In this document: one piece after another, positions 1 to 7,875 of the stretch
Layout: each line of letters starts with the position of its first letter
Numbering within the stretch: the stretch's first letter is position 1
Origin: an uncultured Bacteroidia bacterium
GTDB lineage: Bacteria; Bacteroidota; Bacteroidia; Bacteroidales; Prolixibacteraceae
DNA: 63,887 bases
Reading direction: 5' to 3'
Assembly (NCBI GenBank): GCA_903902325.1
Contig: CAIUUO010000019.1
Span: forward strand, 1 to 63,887
Made by a program: the position numbers and the translations under genes
The notes under the pieces: model-generated
The model's database searches: none
The model's input: only the letters and a program-made list of their open reading frames with translations
Told to the model about the DNA's origin: nothing

Positions 1-276
1 ATCATCAACCAGGCAGACATTATCTACATGACTAGAGTTCAAAAAGAGCGCTTCATTGATCCGGTCGAGTATGAAAAGGTTAAGAACGTCTATATCCTGA
101 AAAATGAAATGCTGGCAAATACCAAACCAAACATGAGAATATTGCATCCACTACCGAGGATCAATGAAATTCATACCAACGTGGACACAAACCCAAAGGC
201 CTATTACTTTACACAGGCACGAAACGGTGTATATACCCGAATGGCAATTATCTCCCATTTGTTAAATCTCCAATAA
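1..276 (+). CDS. pyrB: Aspartate carbamoyltransferase catalytic chain, 3' part
   Basis: The window opens inside this gene, in codon phase 1, and only the last 91 residues are present. The enzyme condenses carbamoyl phosphate with aspartate in pyrimidine synthesis, in the cytoplasm. The visible part shows the typical C-terminal ATCase stretches: IIYMTRVQKERF, then RILHPLPRINEI (the HPLP loop that contacts the substrates), then YYFTQARNGVYTRMA, which forms the last helix of the fold. Ten bases after the stop codon the regulatory chain pyrI begins, so the two are co-transcribed and would form the class B catalytic/regulatory holoenzyme. The identification is secure; the N-terminal half cannot be assessed. 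Confidence 0.96.
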   Translation: MINQADIIYMTRVQKERFIDPVEYEKVKNVYILKNEMLANTKPNMRILHPLPRINEIHTNVDTNPKAYYFTQARNGVYTRMAIISHLLNLQ

Positions 277-286
277 CCAATCAGAT

Positions 287-739
287 ATGCAAAAGCAGTT
301 AAATGTAAGCGCTATCAAGGACGGAACAGTCATTGACCATATCCCGACAAAGGCTCTTTTCAAGGTTATCCAGATTCTGAGACTGGATGAATTTCAAAAT
401 ATGGTGACTTTCGGCAACAACCTCGACAGTAAGGCCATGGGGACCAAAGCCATTGTCAAGATTGCCAATCGTTTTTTTGAAGATGAGGAGGTAAATAAAA
501 TTGCACTTGTTGCTCCAAATGCCAAACTCAACACAATCAAAAATTATGAAGTCGTTGAGAAACGTGTTGTTCAGATCCCCGAACAAGTGATCGGTTATGT
601 TCGTTGTTTCAATCCGAAATGCATCACAAATGCAGAAAATGTAACCACTAAATTTCAGATAATCAATGTTAAGCCTATCGAAATGAAGTGCTTTTATTGT
701 GAAAAAATAACCTACGAAAACGAAATAAAGATCAAGTAA
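287..739 (+). CDS. pyrI: Aspartate carbamoyltransferase regulatory chain
   Basis: The protein has 150 residues, normal for PyrI. It binds nucleotide effectors in its N-terminal domain and docks to PyrB through a structural zinc. The N-terminal part begins with the allosteric-domain pattern ISAIKDGTVIDHIP-like (here VSAIKDGTVIDHIP). The C-terminal zinc domain has the four expected cysteines as C-x4-C (RCFNPKC) and C-x2-C (CFYC). It starts 10 bases after pyrB, so translation is likely coupled. No Shine-Dalgarno sequence precedes the ATG, as usual in Bacteroidota. Confidence 0.96.
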   Translation: MQKQLNVSAIKDGTVIDHIPTKALFKVIQILRLDEFQNMVTFGNNLDSKAMGTKAIVKIANRFFEDEEVNKIALVAPNAKLNTIKNYEVVEKRVVQIPEQVIGYVRCFNPKCITNAENVTTKFQIINVKPIEMKCFYCEKITYENEIKIK

Positions 740-748
740 ATCGTAACT

Positions 749-1207
749 ATGGAACAACTGTATTCATCCGTTTTTGAAAAATTCAGGGAACTTAGGGCCC
801 TTCATCCAGAATTAGCGAAATTATTATTGCGGACGTCGGAACTTTTGCGTACAAACATTCCCCATTATGATTGGGTTGGGTTTTATCTCCTCGATTCACA
901 AAACAATAGGCTAATACTGGGGCCATACGCCGGGAAACCTACAGAACATATTAGCATTCCGGTAGGCAAAGGGGTTTGTGGTCAGGTTGCAGAAAGCAGG
1001 AAGACCATGATTGTTCAGGATGTAACTCAACAGACCAATTACATAGCATGCAGCATCGATGTGCAAAGCGAAATTGTCGTTCCTATTCTTAAAAACGGAC
1101 AGTTTGTGGCGGAAATTGATATCGATTCACATGCTCATGCCCCATTTTCAATAGAAGACGAACAATTTTTGACCGCTATTGCCGACGAATTGGCAATCTG
1201 TTTTTAG
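749..1207 (+). CDS. GAF-domain protein, free methionine-(R)-sulfoxide reductase-like
   Basis: This 152-residue protein is a single GAF domain of the fRMsr (YebR/MsrC) type, which reduces free methionine-R-sulfoxide with thioredoxin. It has the family blocks YDWVGFYLLD (41-49 region), GKGVCGQVAE around C77 and NYIACSIDVQSEIVVP around C101. The spacing of 24 between the two cysteines equals that of Cys94 and Cys118 in the E. coli enzyme. The position equivalent to the third cysteine (Cys84), ten residues before C77, is His67 here, so the usual recycling cysteine is missing. The gene starts 9 bases after pyrI and may be part of that transcript. Reductase activity is therefore plausible but not certain; it could be a ligand-binding GAF protein. 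Confidence 0.8.
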   Translation: MEQLYSSVFEKFRELRALHPELAKLLLRTSELLRTNIPHYDWVGFYLLDSQNNRLILGPYAGKPTEHISIPVGKGVCGQVAESRKTMIVQDVTQQTNYIACSIDVQSEIVVPILKNGQFVAEIDIDSHAHAPFSIEDEQFLTAIADELAICF

Positions 1208-1668
1208 CGTATCCGGTCGATGGATTTGACCAGTTTCTCATCCTTTTTGATCCTTCGGATAGCCAGATAAACGAATATGGCAGCTATAAGTGGAATCGTG
1301 AAGCTTATTTTCATGGAATAGTTTCCGCCAAGCAAACTGTTGCATTCCCAGACAGAAAAATAGATCGAAGAGAACAGTCCCAGAAGAAGGACAATTGTCA
1401 ACAAGGAGAGATTTATTTGACGCTGTCTGCTCTTGTATTGAATGATTACCAGATTCACAAGTACCAGAATCAGGCAGGCTAAAAATAGAAGAGGCCAGGA
1501 TTTCTGGATAACTTCTCCCTTGTCGGTCCCTTCAGAAATAATTCCCGAAAGATAGAATAGAAATAATTTGCTGCCCTTTCCATACATTTCGGCAAAAGGC
1601 ACGAAAAAAAGGATGGCAATCAGTAAATCTGCAATCAATAAAAATAAAGTCTGAATTCTTTGAATCAT
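1204..1668 (-). CDS. DUF4293 family membrane protein
   Basis: A 154-residue integral membrane protein with about four hydrophobic segments and a basic C-terminus (RRIKKDEKLVKSIDRIR). The N-terminus MIQRIQTLFLLIADLL is characteristic of the DUF4293 family of Bacteroidota, which has no known function. The reading frame remains open 45 bases upstream, but the ATG at 1668 gives the conserved family start and was chosen for that reason. Its stop codon overlaps the end of the convergent GAF gene by four bases. Confidence 0.75.
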   Translation of the reverse strand: MIQRIQTLFLLIADLLIAILFFVPFAEMYGKGSKLFLFYLSGIISEGTDKGEVIQKSWPLLFLACLILVLVNLVIIQYKSRQRQINLSLLTIVLLLGLFSSIYFSVWECNSLLGGNYSMKISFTIPLIAAIFVYLAIRRIKKDEKLVKSIDRIR

Positions 1669-1725
1669 ATCGGGATATTTAATTAGTACAAAAATAAAAA
1701 TATTCGGGATCATCCTACTTTTTTT

Positions 1726-1733
1726 TAACTTTG
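1726..1733 (+). promoter_or_regulatory. Bacteroidota -7 box for the nucleoside phosphorylase gene
   Basis: TAACTTTG matches the TAnnTTTG consensus of the Bacteroidota primary sigma factor exactly. It lies 21 bases before the ATG at 1755. Because it covers the alternative TTG start at 1731, it argues for the ATG at 1755. No good -33 TTTG is visible at the usual distance. Confidence 0.5.
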
Positions 1734-1754
1734 AACTACATCAAAATATCCATT

Positions 1755-2624
1755 ATGAGAGTTATTGAACCTTCAGAGCTGATAATCAATCCGGATGGGA
1801 CCATTTTTCATTTACACATGAAACCGGAGCAGTTGGCCGAGAATATTATTCTGGTCGGAGATCCAGGACGTGTAAAGATGATTGCAGCGTTTTTTGATCA
1901 CATTGAATCTCAAACAGAGAATCGTGAGTTTGTTTCTGCTACTGGATTTTACGGATCCAAAAAAATTACTGTTCTTTCAACAGGGATAGGAACTGACAAC
2001 ATTGATATCGTTGTCAATGAGTTGGATGCTCTGGTCAATATTGATCTCGCAACCCGACAGGTAAAGGACAAGAAAAAATCTTTGAAAATAATCAGAATCG
2101 GAACTTCTGGAGGGTTGCAAGGTGATATTCCAGTCAATGCTTTTCTAGCATCCCAGAAGGCAATCGGATTCGATGGCCTGCTAAATTTTTACGAACGCAG
2201 GAACGAGGTTGTAGATCTGCCTTTTGAAAATGCTTTCAAATCGTACGTTCAGTGGAATGAATTGCTTCCGTCCCCTTATGTGGTAAGTGCAGATCCTGAC
2301 CTTTTCAATAAAATAGTTGATGAAGAATTTACTCCTGGCGTGACAATTTCAGCTCCCGGTTTTTACGGACCGCAGGGTCGTGAACTCAGGCTGAGAATTG
2401 TCGATCCGCACATCAACGATAAAATTGAGTTGTTCAGATTTGAGGAACAGCGAATTACTAATTATGAGATGGAGTGTTCGGCCATATATGGCTTGAGCAA
2501 ATTATTGGGTCATAAGGCACTCACTGTTTGTATCATCATCGCGAACAGGGTATCAAAAAAGGCAAACGAAGATTATAAACCTGTGATGGTTAAACTGGTA
2601 AAAAAAGTACTCGATCGAATTTGA
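1755..2624 (+). CDS. Nucleoside phosphorylase, uridine phosphorylase-like
   Basis: This 289-residue cytoplasmic enzyme belongs to the PNP/UDP phosphorylase family, which splits nucleosides with phosphate for salvage. Seen in the sequence: the phosphate-binding glycine loop ILVGDPGRVKMIA near the N-terminus, the STGIGTDNIDIVVNEL block, IRIGTSGGLQ, and the nucleoside-binding NYEMECSAIYGL motif with the conserved Met-Glu pair. The start at 1755 is preferred over an upstream TTG at 1731 because the -7 promoter box overlaps the latter. The last four bases overlap the start of the next gene (ATGA type), suggesting translational coupling. Substrate choice (uridine or another nucleoside) cannot be settled from sequence. 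Confidence 0.9.
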   Translation: MRVIEPSELIINPDGTIFHLHMKPEQLAENIILVGDPGRVKMIAAFFDHIESQTENREFVSATGFYGSKKITVLSTGIGTDNIDIVVNELDALVNIDLATRQVKDKKKSLKIIRIGTSGGLQGDIPVNAFLASQKAIGFDGLLNFYERRNEVVDLPFENAFKSYVQWNELLPSPYVVSADPDLFNKIVDEEFTPGVTISAPGFYGPQGRELRLRIVDPHINDKIELFRFEEQRITNYEMECSAIYGLSKLLGHKALTVCIIIANRVSKKANEDYKPVMVKLVKKVLDRI

Positions 2625-3502
2625 TTATGATAACAACGGACCCCACTATCGATGCATTGATTTCTCTTCTGGACGACCAGGATGAGATGGTTTTCAGGTC
2701 TGTGAAAGAAAAATTGCTTTCTCTCGGATCAGAAATATTGCCCAAACTGGAAGAAGCACTCTTTACTGCCGGATCAATTGAACATTACAAAAAATTGGAA
2801 CTAGTCATCTCCCTTTTGAAAAGGGAGATTATCTTAGAACAGATGAAGGATTGGCTGGGCAACGACAACAGAAATTTACTGGACGGTTGGCTATTGGTTT
2901 CTTCCATTCATCACCCCAACATTTCAAAGGAAAAGATCGAAGGCATTATCCACAAGTTATATAGGGATGCCTGGCTGGAGATTACAGAATCCATGACCTC
3001 CCTGGAAAAGGTTTCTGTGATTAACCACATACTTTTTAGACTCAACAATTTTGAAATTTCCAATGGGGATACGCCAAATATCAGGAATATCGTTGTAGAC
3101 AAGCTTCTATTTTCAAAAGTGGGAGATATATTTTCCCTCACCATTTTATACATCATCATCGCCCGAAATTTGCATCTTGATCTTTTGCCGATCATGCTTG
3201 CCAATAAACTGTTGTTGGTTTATGAAGATAATCTGGCTTCAACACTTGCCTTTGGAACACAATCAGAAAAATATCTATTTTATATCAATGTTGCGCACCA
3301 AGGATCAGTCATTAGTCCAAAGGAGGTACAATTTCTGTATGACAAGTCGAATAAATACGGAAAAACGGTAACCAGGGTTGAAACGGATATCAATCTGATC
3401 AGGAAGCTACTTAACCTGATGTACCTGATCTACACCGGTGAAGGAGATCAGGATAAACTGTTATTGACGGAAGATCTTTTAGCCCTTATAGAGGGACATT
3501 GA
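2621..3502 (+). CDS. SirB1/transglutaminase-like family protein (probable)
   Basis: A 293-residue, mostly alpha-helical protein. The first 90 residues look like HEAT-type helical repeats (LISLLDDQDEMVFRSVKEKL). The middle contains FSLTILYIIIARNLHLDLLPIM, which resembles the conserved helix of SirB1-like proteins (transglutaminase-like fold, usually G-x-P-x-SL-x-LY-x-x-x-A-R-x-LGL). The catalytic-type residues of true transglutaminases are not obvious, so it is unlikely to be a protease-like enzyme. It overlaps the nucleoside phosphorylase stop by four bases. The function is unknown and the family assignment is moderate. Confidence 0.55.
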   Translation: MIMITTDPTIDALISLLDDQDEMVFRSVKEKLLSLGSEILPKLEEALFTAGSIEHYKKLELVISLLKREIILEQMKDWLGNDNRNLLDGWLLVSSIHHPNISKEKIEGIIHKLYRDAWLEITESMTSLEKVSVINHILFRLNNFEISNGDTPNIRNIVVDKLLFSKVGDIFSLTILYIIIARNLHLDLLPIMLANKLLLVYEDNLASTLAFGTQSEKYLFYINVAHQGSVISPKEVQFLYDKSNKYGKTVTRVETDINLIRKLLNLMYLIYTGEGDQDKLLLTEDLLALIEGH

Positions 3503-3545
3503 AAAAGAAGAAGGACAACCTGAGAGGATGTCCTTCTTCTTTTTC
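3501..3545. terminator. Bidirectional intrinsic terminator
   Basis: A perfect 17-base-pair stem (3501-3517 with 3529-3545) with an 11-base loop. The stem carries A-rich and T-rich flanks on both sides, so it can stop transcription of the upstream plus-strand gene and of the convergent rny gene. Confidence 0.9.
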
Positions 3546-3583
3546 AAAACTAAAAATACCAAACAAAAATATTCCAGTACTGA

Positions 3584-5140
3584 TTATTTAGCATAGTTTA
3601 CTGCCCTGGTTTCACGAATCACAGTAATTTTAACCTGACCGGGATAAGTCATCTCATCCTGAATCTTCTTGGCAATATCGTAGGAGAGGCTTTCGGCCTC
3701 AGCATCCGTCATCTTATCGCTTCCAACGATAACCCTTAATTCCCTACCGGCCTGAATAGCATAGGTCTTGGTAACACCTGGGTATGAAAGCGCCATGTTT
3801 TCCAAATCATTCAATCTTTTGATGTATGATTCGACCGCCTCACGACGTGCGCCCGGACGCGCTCCTGAGATAGCATCACAGGCTTGTACCAGTGGGGCAA
3901 GAAGGGTTTCCATTTCCACCTCTTCATGGTGCGAGCCAATTGCATTGCAGATATCAGGTTTCTCTTTGTATTTCTCCGCAAGTTTCATGCCCAGCAAAGC
4001 ATGTGGCAATTCCGGTTCATCATCCGGGACTTTCCCGATGTCATGCAAAAGACCTGCACGTTTAGCCTTTTTGGGATTAAGACCAAGTTCTGCAGCCATG
4101 ATGGCACAAAGATTGGCCGTTTCGCGTGAATGCTGCAGCAGGTTTTGTCCATAGGAGGAACGGTATTTCATCTTACCAATCAGACGGATCAATTCAGGAT
4201 GCATGCCATGGATTCCCAGGTCAATAGTGGTTCGCTTTCCAGTTTCTATGATCTCTTCCTCCACCTGTTTTTTTACCTTATTCACCACCTCTTCGATTCT
4301 TGCCGGGTGAATTCGTCCGTCAGTAACCAACTGGTGAAGCGCCAGTCTTGCAATTTCGCGGCGTACAGGATCAAAGCCGGAAAGCACAATGGCTTCAGGG
4401 GTATCATCCACAATAATTTCAACTCCTGTGGCTGCTTCGAGTGCACGGATGTTCCGACCTTCACGGCCGATAATTCTGCCTTTTATCTCGTCACTTTCTA
4501 TATGGAAGACTGTAACCGCATTTTCGATGGCCGTTTCAGAAGCTACCCGTTGGATCGATTTTACAATGATTTTTTTTGCCTCCTTGTTGGCATTCATTTT
4601 TGCCTCATCCATGATTTCCTGGATGTAAGACATTGCCTCCGTCTTTGCTTCATTTTTCAAGGAATCAACCAGTTGTGTTTTCGCTTCATCCGCAGAAATT
4701 CCGGAAACAGCTTCCAGTTGGTCGATCTGTTTTTTGTGCATTCGTTCAAGTTCTTCGTTCTTCTGCTCAATCAACTCAAGCTGCACATTAAGTGTTTCTC
4801 TCAGGCTATCAGCATCCAGTTTGGCGATTTCAGATTCCTTGATTTTTCTCTGAAGTTCTTCCTTGCGTTGCAGATGAATGGCTTCCCTCTGTTTTAGTTT
4901 ATTTTCAGCACTGATGATCCGCTGGTTACGTTCATTGATATACAATTCATGATCTGCCTTCAACTGAATGAATTTTTCCTTCGCCTGGATGGCTTTTTTC
5001 TCTTTGATGATTTCAGACTGAGTCTCAGCTTCCCTGATCAAATTCTGGCTTTTGTTCATCAGCAGAAAATTCCACAAAAAATAGGATCCTGCACCTCCGG
5101 CCAAAATTGCTACCAGTCCTACTATAATTGTCGTACCCAT
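3584..5140 (-). CDS. rny: Ribonuclease Y
   Basis: At 518 residues this is normal length for RNase Y, the membrane-anchored endoribonuclease that begins mRNA decay. Order of domains: one N-terminal transmembrane helix (about 4-25), a long coiled coil (about 30-190, rich in E, K and Q), a KH domain with the GxxG loop [15 protein letters not shown], and an HD domain containing [11 protein letters not shown] and [10 protein letters not shown] (the metal-binding His-Asp pair). The C-terminus [19 protein letters not shown] is typical. It lies downstream of zapA on the same strand, separated by a hairpin terminator, so its expression may depend on read-through. Confidence 0.97.
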   Translation of the reverse strand: MGTTIIVGLVAILAGGAGSYFLWNFLLMNKSQNLIREAETQSEIIKEKKAIQAKEKFIQLKADHELYINERNQRIISAENKLKQREAIHLQRKEELQRKIKESEIAKLDADSLRETLNVQLELIEQKNEELERMHKKQIDQLEAVSGISADEAKTQLVDSLKNEAKTEAMSYIQEIMDEAKMNANKEAKKIIVKSIQRVASETAIENAVTVFHIESDEIKGRIIGREGRNIRALEAATGVEIIVDDTPEAIVLSGFDPVRREIARLALHQLVTDGRIHPARIEEVVNKVKKQVEEEIIETGKRTTIDLGIHGMHPELIRLIGKMKYRSSYGQNLLQHSRETANLCAIMAAELGLNPKKAKRAGLLHDIGKVPDDEPELPHALLGMKLAEKYKEKPDICNAIGSHHEEVEMETLLAPLVQACDAISGARPGARREAVESYIKRLNDLENMALSYPGVTKTYAIQAGRELRVIVGSDKMTDAEAESLSYDIAKKIQDEMTYPGQVKITVIRETRAVNYAK

Positions 5141-5159
5141 ACAGAATTAAATATTAAAT

Positions 5160-5225
5160 TAAAAAAAAACCGCATTCCCATTCTCTTATACTTGTAGTAA
5201 ACAAGTAAAAGAGAGCAAGATGCGG
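5160..5225 (-). terminator. Hairpin terminator between zapA and rny
   Basis: On the minus strand a long hairpin with outer arms at 5170-5175 and 5220-5225 (CCGCAT/ATGCGG), middle arms (TCTCTT/AAGAGA) and an inner ACTTG/CAAGT stem is followed directly by nine U residues. This is the form of a Rho-independent terminator for zapA. Since rny follows 20 bases later, it may act as an attenuating, partial terminator. Confidence 0.75.
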
Positions 5226-5243
5226 TGATATATAATGATAAAA

Positions 5244-5543
5244 CTATTGTATCTTTTCCTTCTCGATAAACTCTGCCAAAAAGTCGTTCATACGCTCCAG
5301 TTCTTCGAGGACCGGCGAATATTCAATCTGTTTCTCGCTGTCCGATTTCTGAATTACAAATTGCAAAGTGGACATCGCCAGACAATCCTGAATGTCCTTG
5401 GATGGATACCTCTGTTTGTACTGAACTACCTTATCGTTGATAATCTTCGCTGCTTTCCGGATATTTTCCTCCTCTTTCCTTTCAATTCGAAGCGGATACA
5501 ACCGATCGGCTATATTGATGTTGATCGAAAGTTTATCATCCAT
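5244..5543 (-). CDS. zapA: Cell division protein ZapA
   Basis: A 99-residue protein with the ZapA pattern: an N-terminal segment LSININIADRLYPLRIERKEEENIRKAAKIIN that forms the small alpha/beta domain, then a long C-terminal helix for the coiled-coil dimer. ZapA bundles FtsZ protofilaments at the division site. It lies 10 bases downstream of a small coiled-coil protein and upstream of rny, an order frequent in Bacteroidota. Confidence 0.9.
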   Translation of the reverse strand: MDDKLSININIADRLYPLRIERKEEENIRKAAKIINDKVVQYKQRYPSKDIQDCLAMSTLQFVIQKSDSEKQIEYSPVLEELERMNDFLAEFIEKEKIQ

Positions 5544-5553
5544 GGCAGGTGGA

Positions 5554-5853
5554 TTACTTATTTAAAAGTGAAATACATTTATCAATTTCCCGCACCAATC
5601 TATTTATCTTAATTTTGGCTTCATGTGAATCTTCATTCACACCAGCCAAAGATTTAGCGAATTTTAATCCCTCAACTTTCTTGGACAGATCCTGATTTGA
5701 AATGTTCAATAAATTGATCTGTTCCTCGAGATGTTTGATCTCTTCCAGGTGTAATTGACGCTCCGACTTCATCTTCTGATGCAAGCCGATCAACTTATCG
5801 AGTTTTTCTTTAAATTCTCGTAATAAAAGAGTTTCGCGCTCCGACATGTTCAA
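5554..5853 (-). CDS. Small coiled-coil protein upstream of zapA
   Basis: A 99-residue protein predicted to be almost entirely coiled coil (LREFKEKLDKLIGLHQKMK ... EEIKHLEEQINLLN). A second ATG six bases downstream (5847) could be the true start. Its place directly before zapA, with a shared promoter, suggests a role in division or in a ZapB-like partnership, but this is inference from position and shape only. No enzymatic motif is visible. Confidence 0.7.
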   Translation of the reverse strand: MNMSERETLLLREFKEKLDKLIGLHQKMKSERQLHLEEIKHLEEQINLLNISNQDLSKKVEGLKFAKSLAGVNEDSHEAKIKINRLVREIDKCISLLNK

Positions 5854-5865
5854 GGATTACTGCAA

Positions 5866-5895
5866 CAAAGTTAATATTTAATTCAATATACCAAA
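5866..5895 (-). promoter_or_regulatory. Bacteroidota promoter for the coiled-coil/zapA/rny operon
   Basis: Read on the minus strand, TTTG at 5895-5892 and TAACTTTG at 5873-5866 match the Bacteroidota -33 and -7 elements with an 18-base spacer. The -7 box ends about 12 bases before the ATG at 5853, or 18 bases before the ATG at 5847. Confidence 0.65.
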
Positions 5896-5972
5896 ATATT
5901 AACCCCTGCAATATCTGTGTTTAAAGCAAAGATTGCTACTTTCGTCCCATTCATCCAGATTCGCAAGGCACT

Positions 5973-7682
5973 ATGAAATCGCTTCCATTTTTGATACTTT
6001 TTCTTTTTCTAAATCCGCTTTTTGGTCAGTTAAAAAAAGAGTCAGACTATGGAGCACCATTAAAAATTCCCTTTTCATTTTCGGGAGGCTTTGGGGAACT
6101 GCGTAAAAACCATTTTCATACCGGGCTGGATTTCAGAACTGCCGGCCAGACTGGGATTCCTGTGTATGCACCCAAAGATGGTTCAGTAGCCAGAGTTTCA
6201 GTCTCCCCTTTTGGATATGGTCACGCATTGTACCTGATCCATTCCGATGGCCGTACCACTGTTTTTGGACACCTCTCCCGATTCAGTCCTAAAATTGAAG
6301 AATATGTCCTCGAGCAGCAATACCGCCTTAGACAATTTGCAGTCGATCTGACTCTTCCTCCTGGTATGATCACATTCCGGAAGGGTGAAGTTGTTGCCTG
6401 GTCTGGAAATACAGGCAGTTCAGGTGGTCCTCACCTTCATTTTGAGATCAGGGACACCCAGTCGGAAAAGCCGCAAAACCCGCTTTTTTATCTTTCCAGT
6501 ATTAAGGACAAAAGTTCTCCCAGAATAACCTCACTTTATATTTATCCGCTCAACGATGAAAGCCATGTCAACAAGAACAGGAGCAAGATGAGGGTTGAAA
6601 CGATTTCGGGTGGCCGGAATACCAAAATGAAAAAACAACAACAAATCGAAGTGTTCGGTGACATCGGTCTTGGAATTCAGACGGATGACGATTTTGACGG
6701 TTTAGGCATTAAATGCGGTATTTATTCAGCTGAGCTTTTTGTTGACCAGGAGAATGTGTTTTTATTTAAAATGGATCAACTGGCCTTTGACCAGGGACGC
6801 TATGTGAACAGCCACATCGATTATGAGGAACTGATGAAAAACAAGAGATGGATTCACAGGCTCTACCTGCAGCCCGGGAATAAAATGGAAATTTACAAAA
6901 CCAATTCCGGCGGAGGGGTTCTGAAACTGACAGACGGTAAGGTTCATACCATCAAAATTATTGTTGCAGATGCCTTTCAAAATACAAATGAATTCACTTT
7001 CAGGTTACTTTCAAAAAAGTGCCAGCTTCCCATCATAAAGACAGATTATACCAAACACTTTATGCATGACGAATCCAATACATTTGAAACAGATGAAGTC
7101 AAGATTCTGATTCCCAAAGGAGCCTTGTATGACGACTTAAATTTTGTTTATCATTTGGCCGGGAAAGGGAATTCCGCCTATTCTGCAGTTCACCAGATTC
7201 ACAATCAGTATGTTCCTATTCATGTGCCCTACTCTGTTTCTATAAAGACCACTAAAATTCCACAGAAATACCAGGCAAAGGCACTGATTGCAGGAGTAGA
7301 CGCAACTGGACGACTCTCAGCCATCGGCAGTGAGTTTAAAGACGGATGGATTATAGCACATCCACGTTCTTTCGGTGATTTTAAAGTTGTATTGGATACG
7401 GTTCCTCCAACCATCCGTCCAATCAATAGCAAGAATACCAAGAACAAGATCATTGCAGATAAACTGGAATTTAAAATTTCCGATAATTTGTCAGGTGTGG
7501 AGATGTATGAAGGCGAAATCGATGGTAACTGGGCGCTGTTTGAATACGATGCTAAAACAGAGACACTCGCATACACCATTGATAAAAAGAGACTTACATC
7601 AGAAAAAACACACACCCTTCATCTTAAAGTCGGCGACGAAAGGAAAAATTCATCAGAATATAAATCCACATTCTATTATTAA
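5973..7682 (+). CDS. M23 family peptidase (LytM-type), secreted
   Basis: The protein has 569 residues: a signal peptide (1 to about 19, ending LFLNPLFG), then a LytM/M23 zinc peptidase domain at about 28-175. The zinc ligands are visible as H49-x3-D53 (HTGLD) and the final H154-L-H156 motif (GGPHLHFEIRD). The remaining 390 residues are a C-terminal extension of predicted beta structure of unknown function, as in many Bacteroidota M23 proteins. It would cut peptide cross-bridges in peptidoglycan, in the periplasm. A near-consensus -7 box TACTTTCG lies at about 5936-5943. Confidence 0.9.
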   Translation: MKSLPFLILFLFLNPLFGQLKKESDYGAPLKIPFSFSGGFGELRKNHFHTGLDFRTAGQTGIPVYAPKDGSVARVSVSPFGYGHALYLIHSDGRTTVFGHLSRFSPKIEEYVLEQQYRLRQFAVDLTLPPGMITFRKGEVVAWSGNTGSSGGPHLHFEIRDTQSEKPQNPLFYLSSIKDKSSPRITSLYIYPLNDESHVNKNRSKMRVETISGGRNTKMKKQQQIEVFGDIGLGIQTDDDFDGLGIKCGIYSAELFVDQENVFLFKMDQLAFDQGRYVNSHIDYEELMKNKRWIHRLYLQPGNKMEIYKTNSGGGVLKLTDGKVHTIKIIVADAFQNTNEFTFRLLSKKCQLPIIKTDYTKHFMHDESNTFETDEVKILIPKGALYDDLNFVYHLAGKGNSAYSAVHQIHNQYVPIHVPYSVSIKTTKIPQKYQAKALIAGVDATGRLSAIGSEFKDGWIIAHPRSFGDFKVVLDTVPPTIRPINSKNTKNKIIADKLEFKISDNLSGVEMYEGEIDGNWALFEYDAKTETLAYTIDKKRLTSEKTHTLHLKVGDERKNSSEYKSTFYY

Positions 7683-7875
7683 ACTAAATCCTTTATCTCG
7701 TTTTTTCAATAACTCAAAAAGCGCGTACTTTAGGCGCTTTAGTTCACCTTAGGCACTTTAGGCACTTCTTAATTTATGATAAAACTCATTAAAAAATAGG
7801 CATTTGAGTATTATTCCGTCCGAAATGAATAAACTAATTTCCTATTTTTGTCAAAATCGCATTTAAAATTTCAAT
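7683..7875 (+). promoter_or_regulatory. Intergenic region with a -7 box for the C69 peptidase
   Basis: TATTTTTG at 7843-7850 matches TAnnTTTG and lies 25 bases before the ATG at 7876. The proximal part (about 7720-7770) contains short imperfect repeats of the form CTTTAGGC; I see no gene in it. Confidence 0.45.

Noticed and set aside
4130-4897. 255-residue plus-strand ORF opposite rny
   Set aside because: It is the antisense of the coiled-coil and KH coding region of RNase Y and has no motif of its own.
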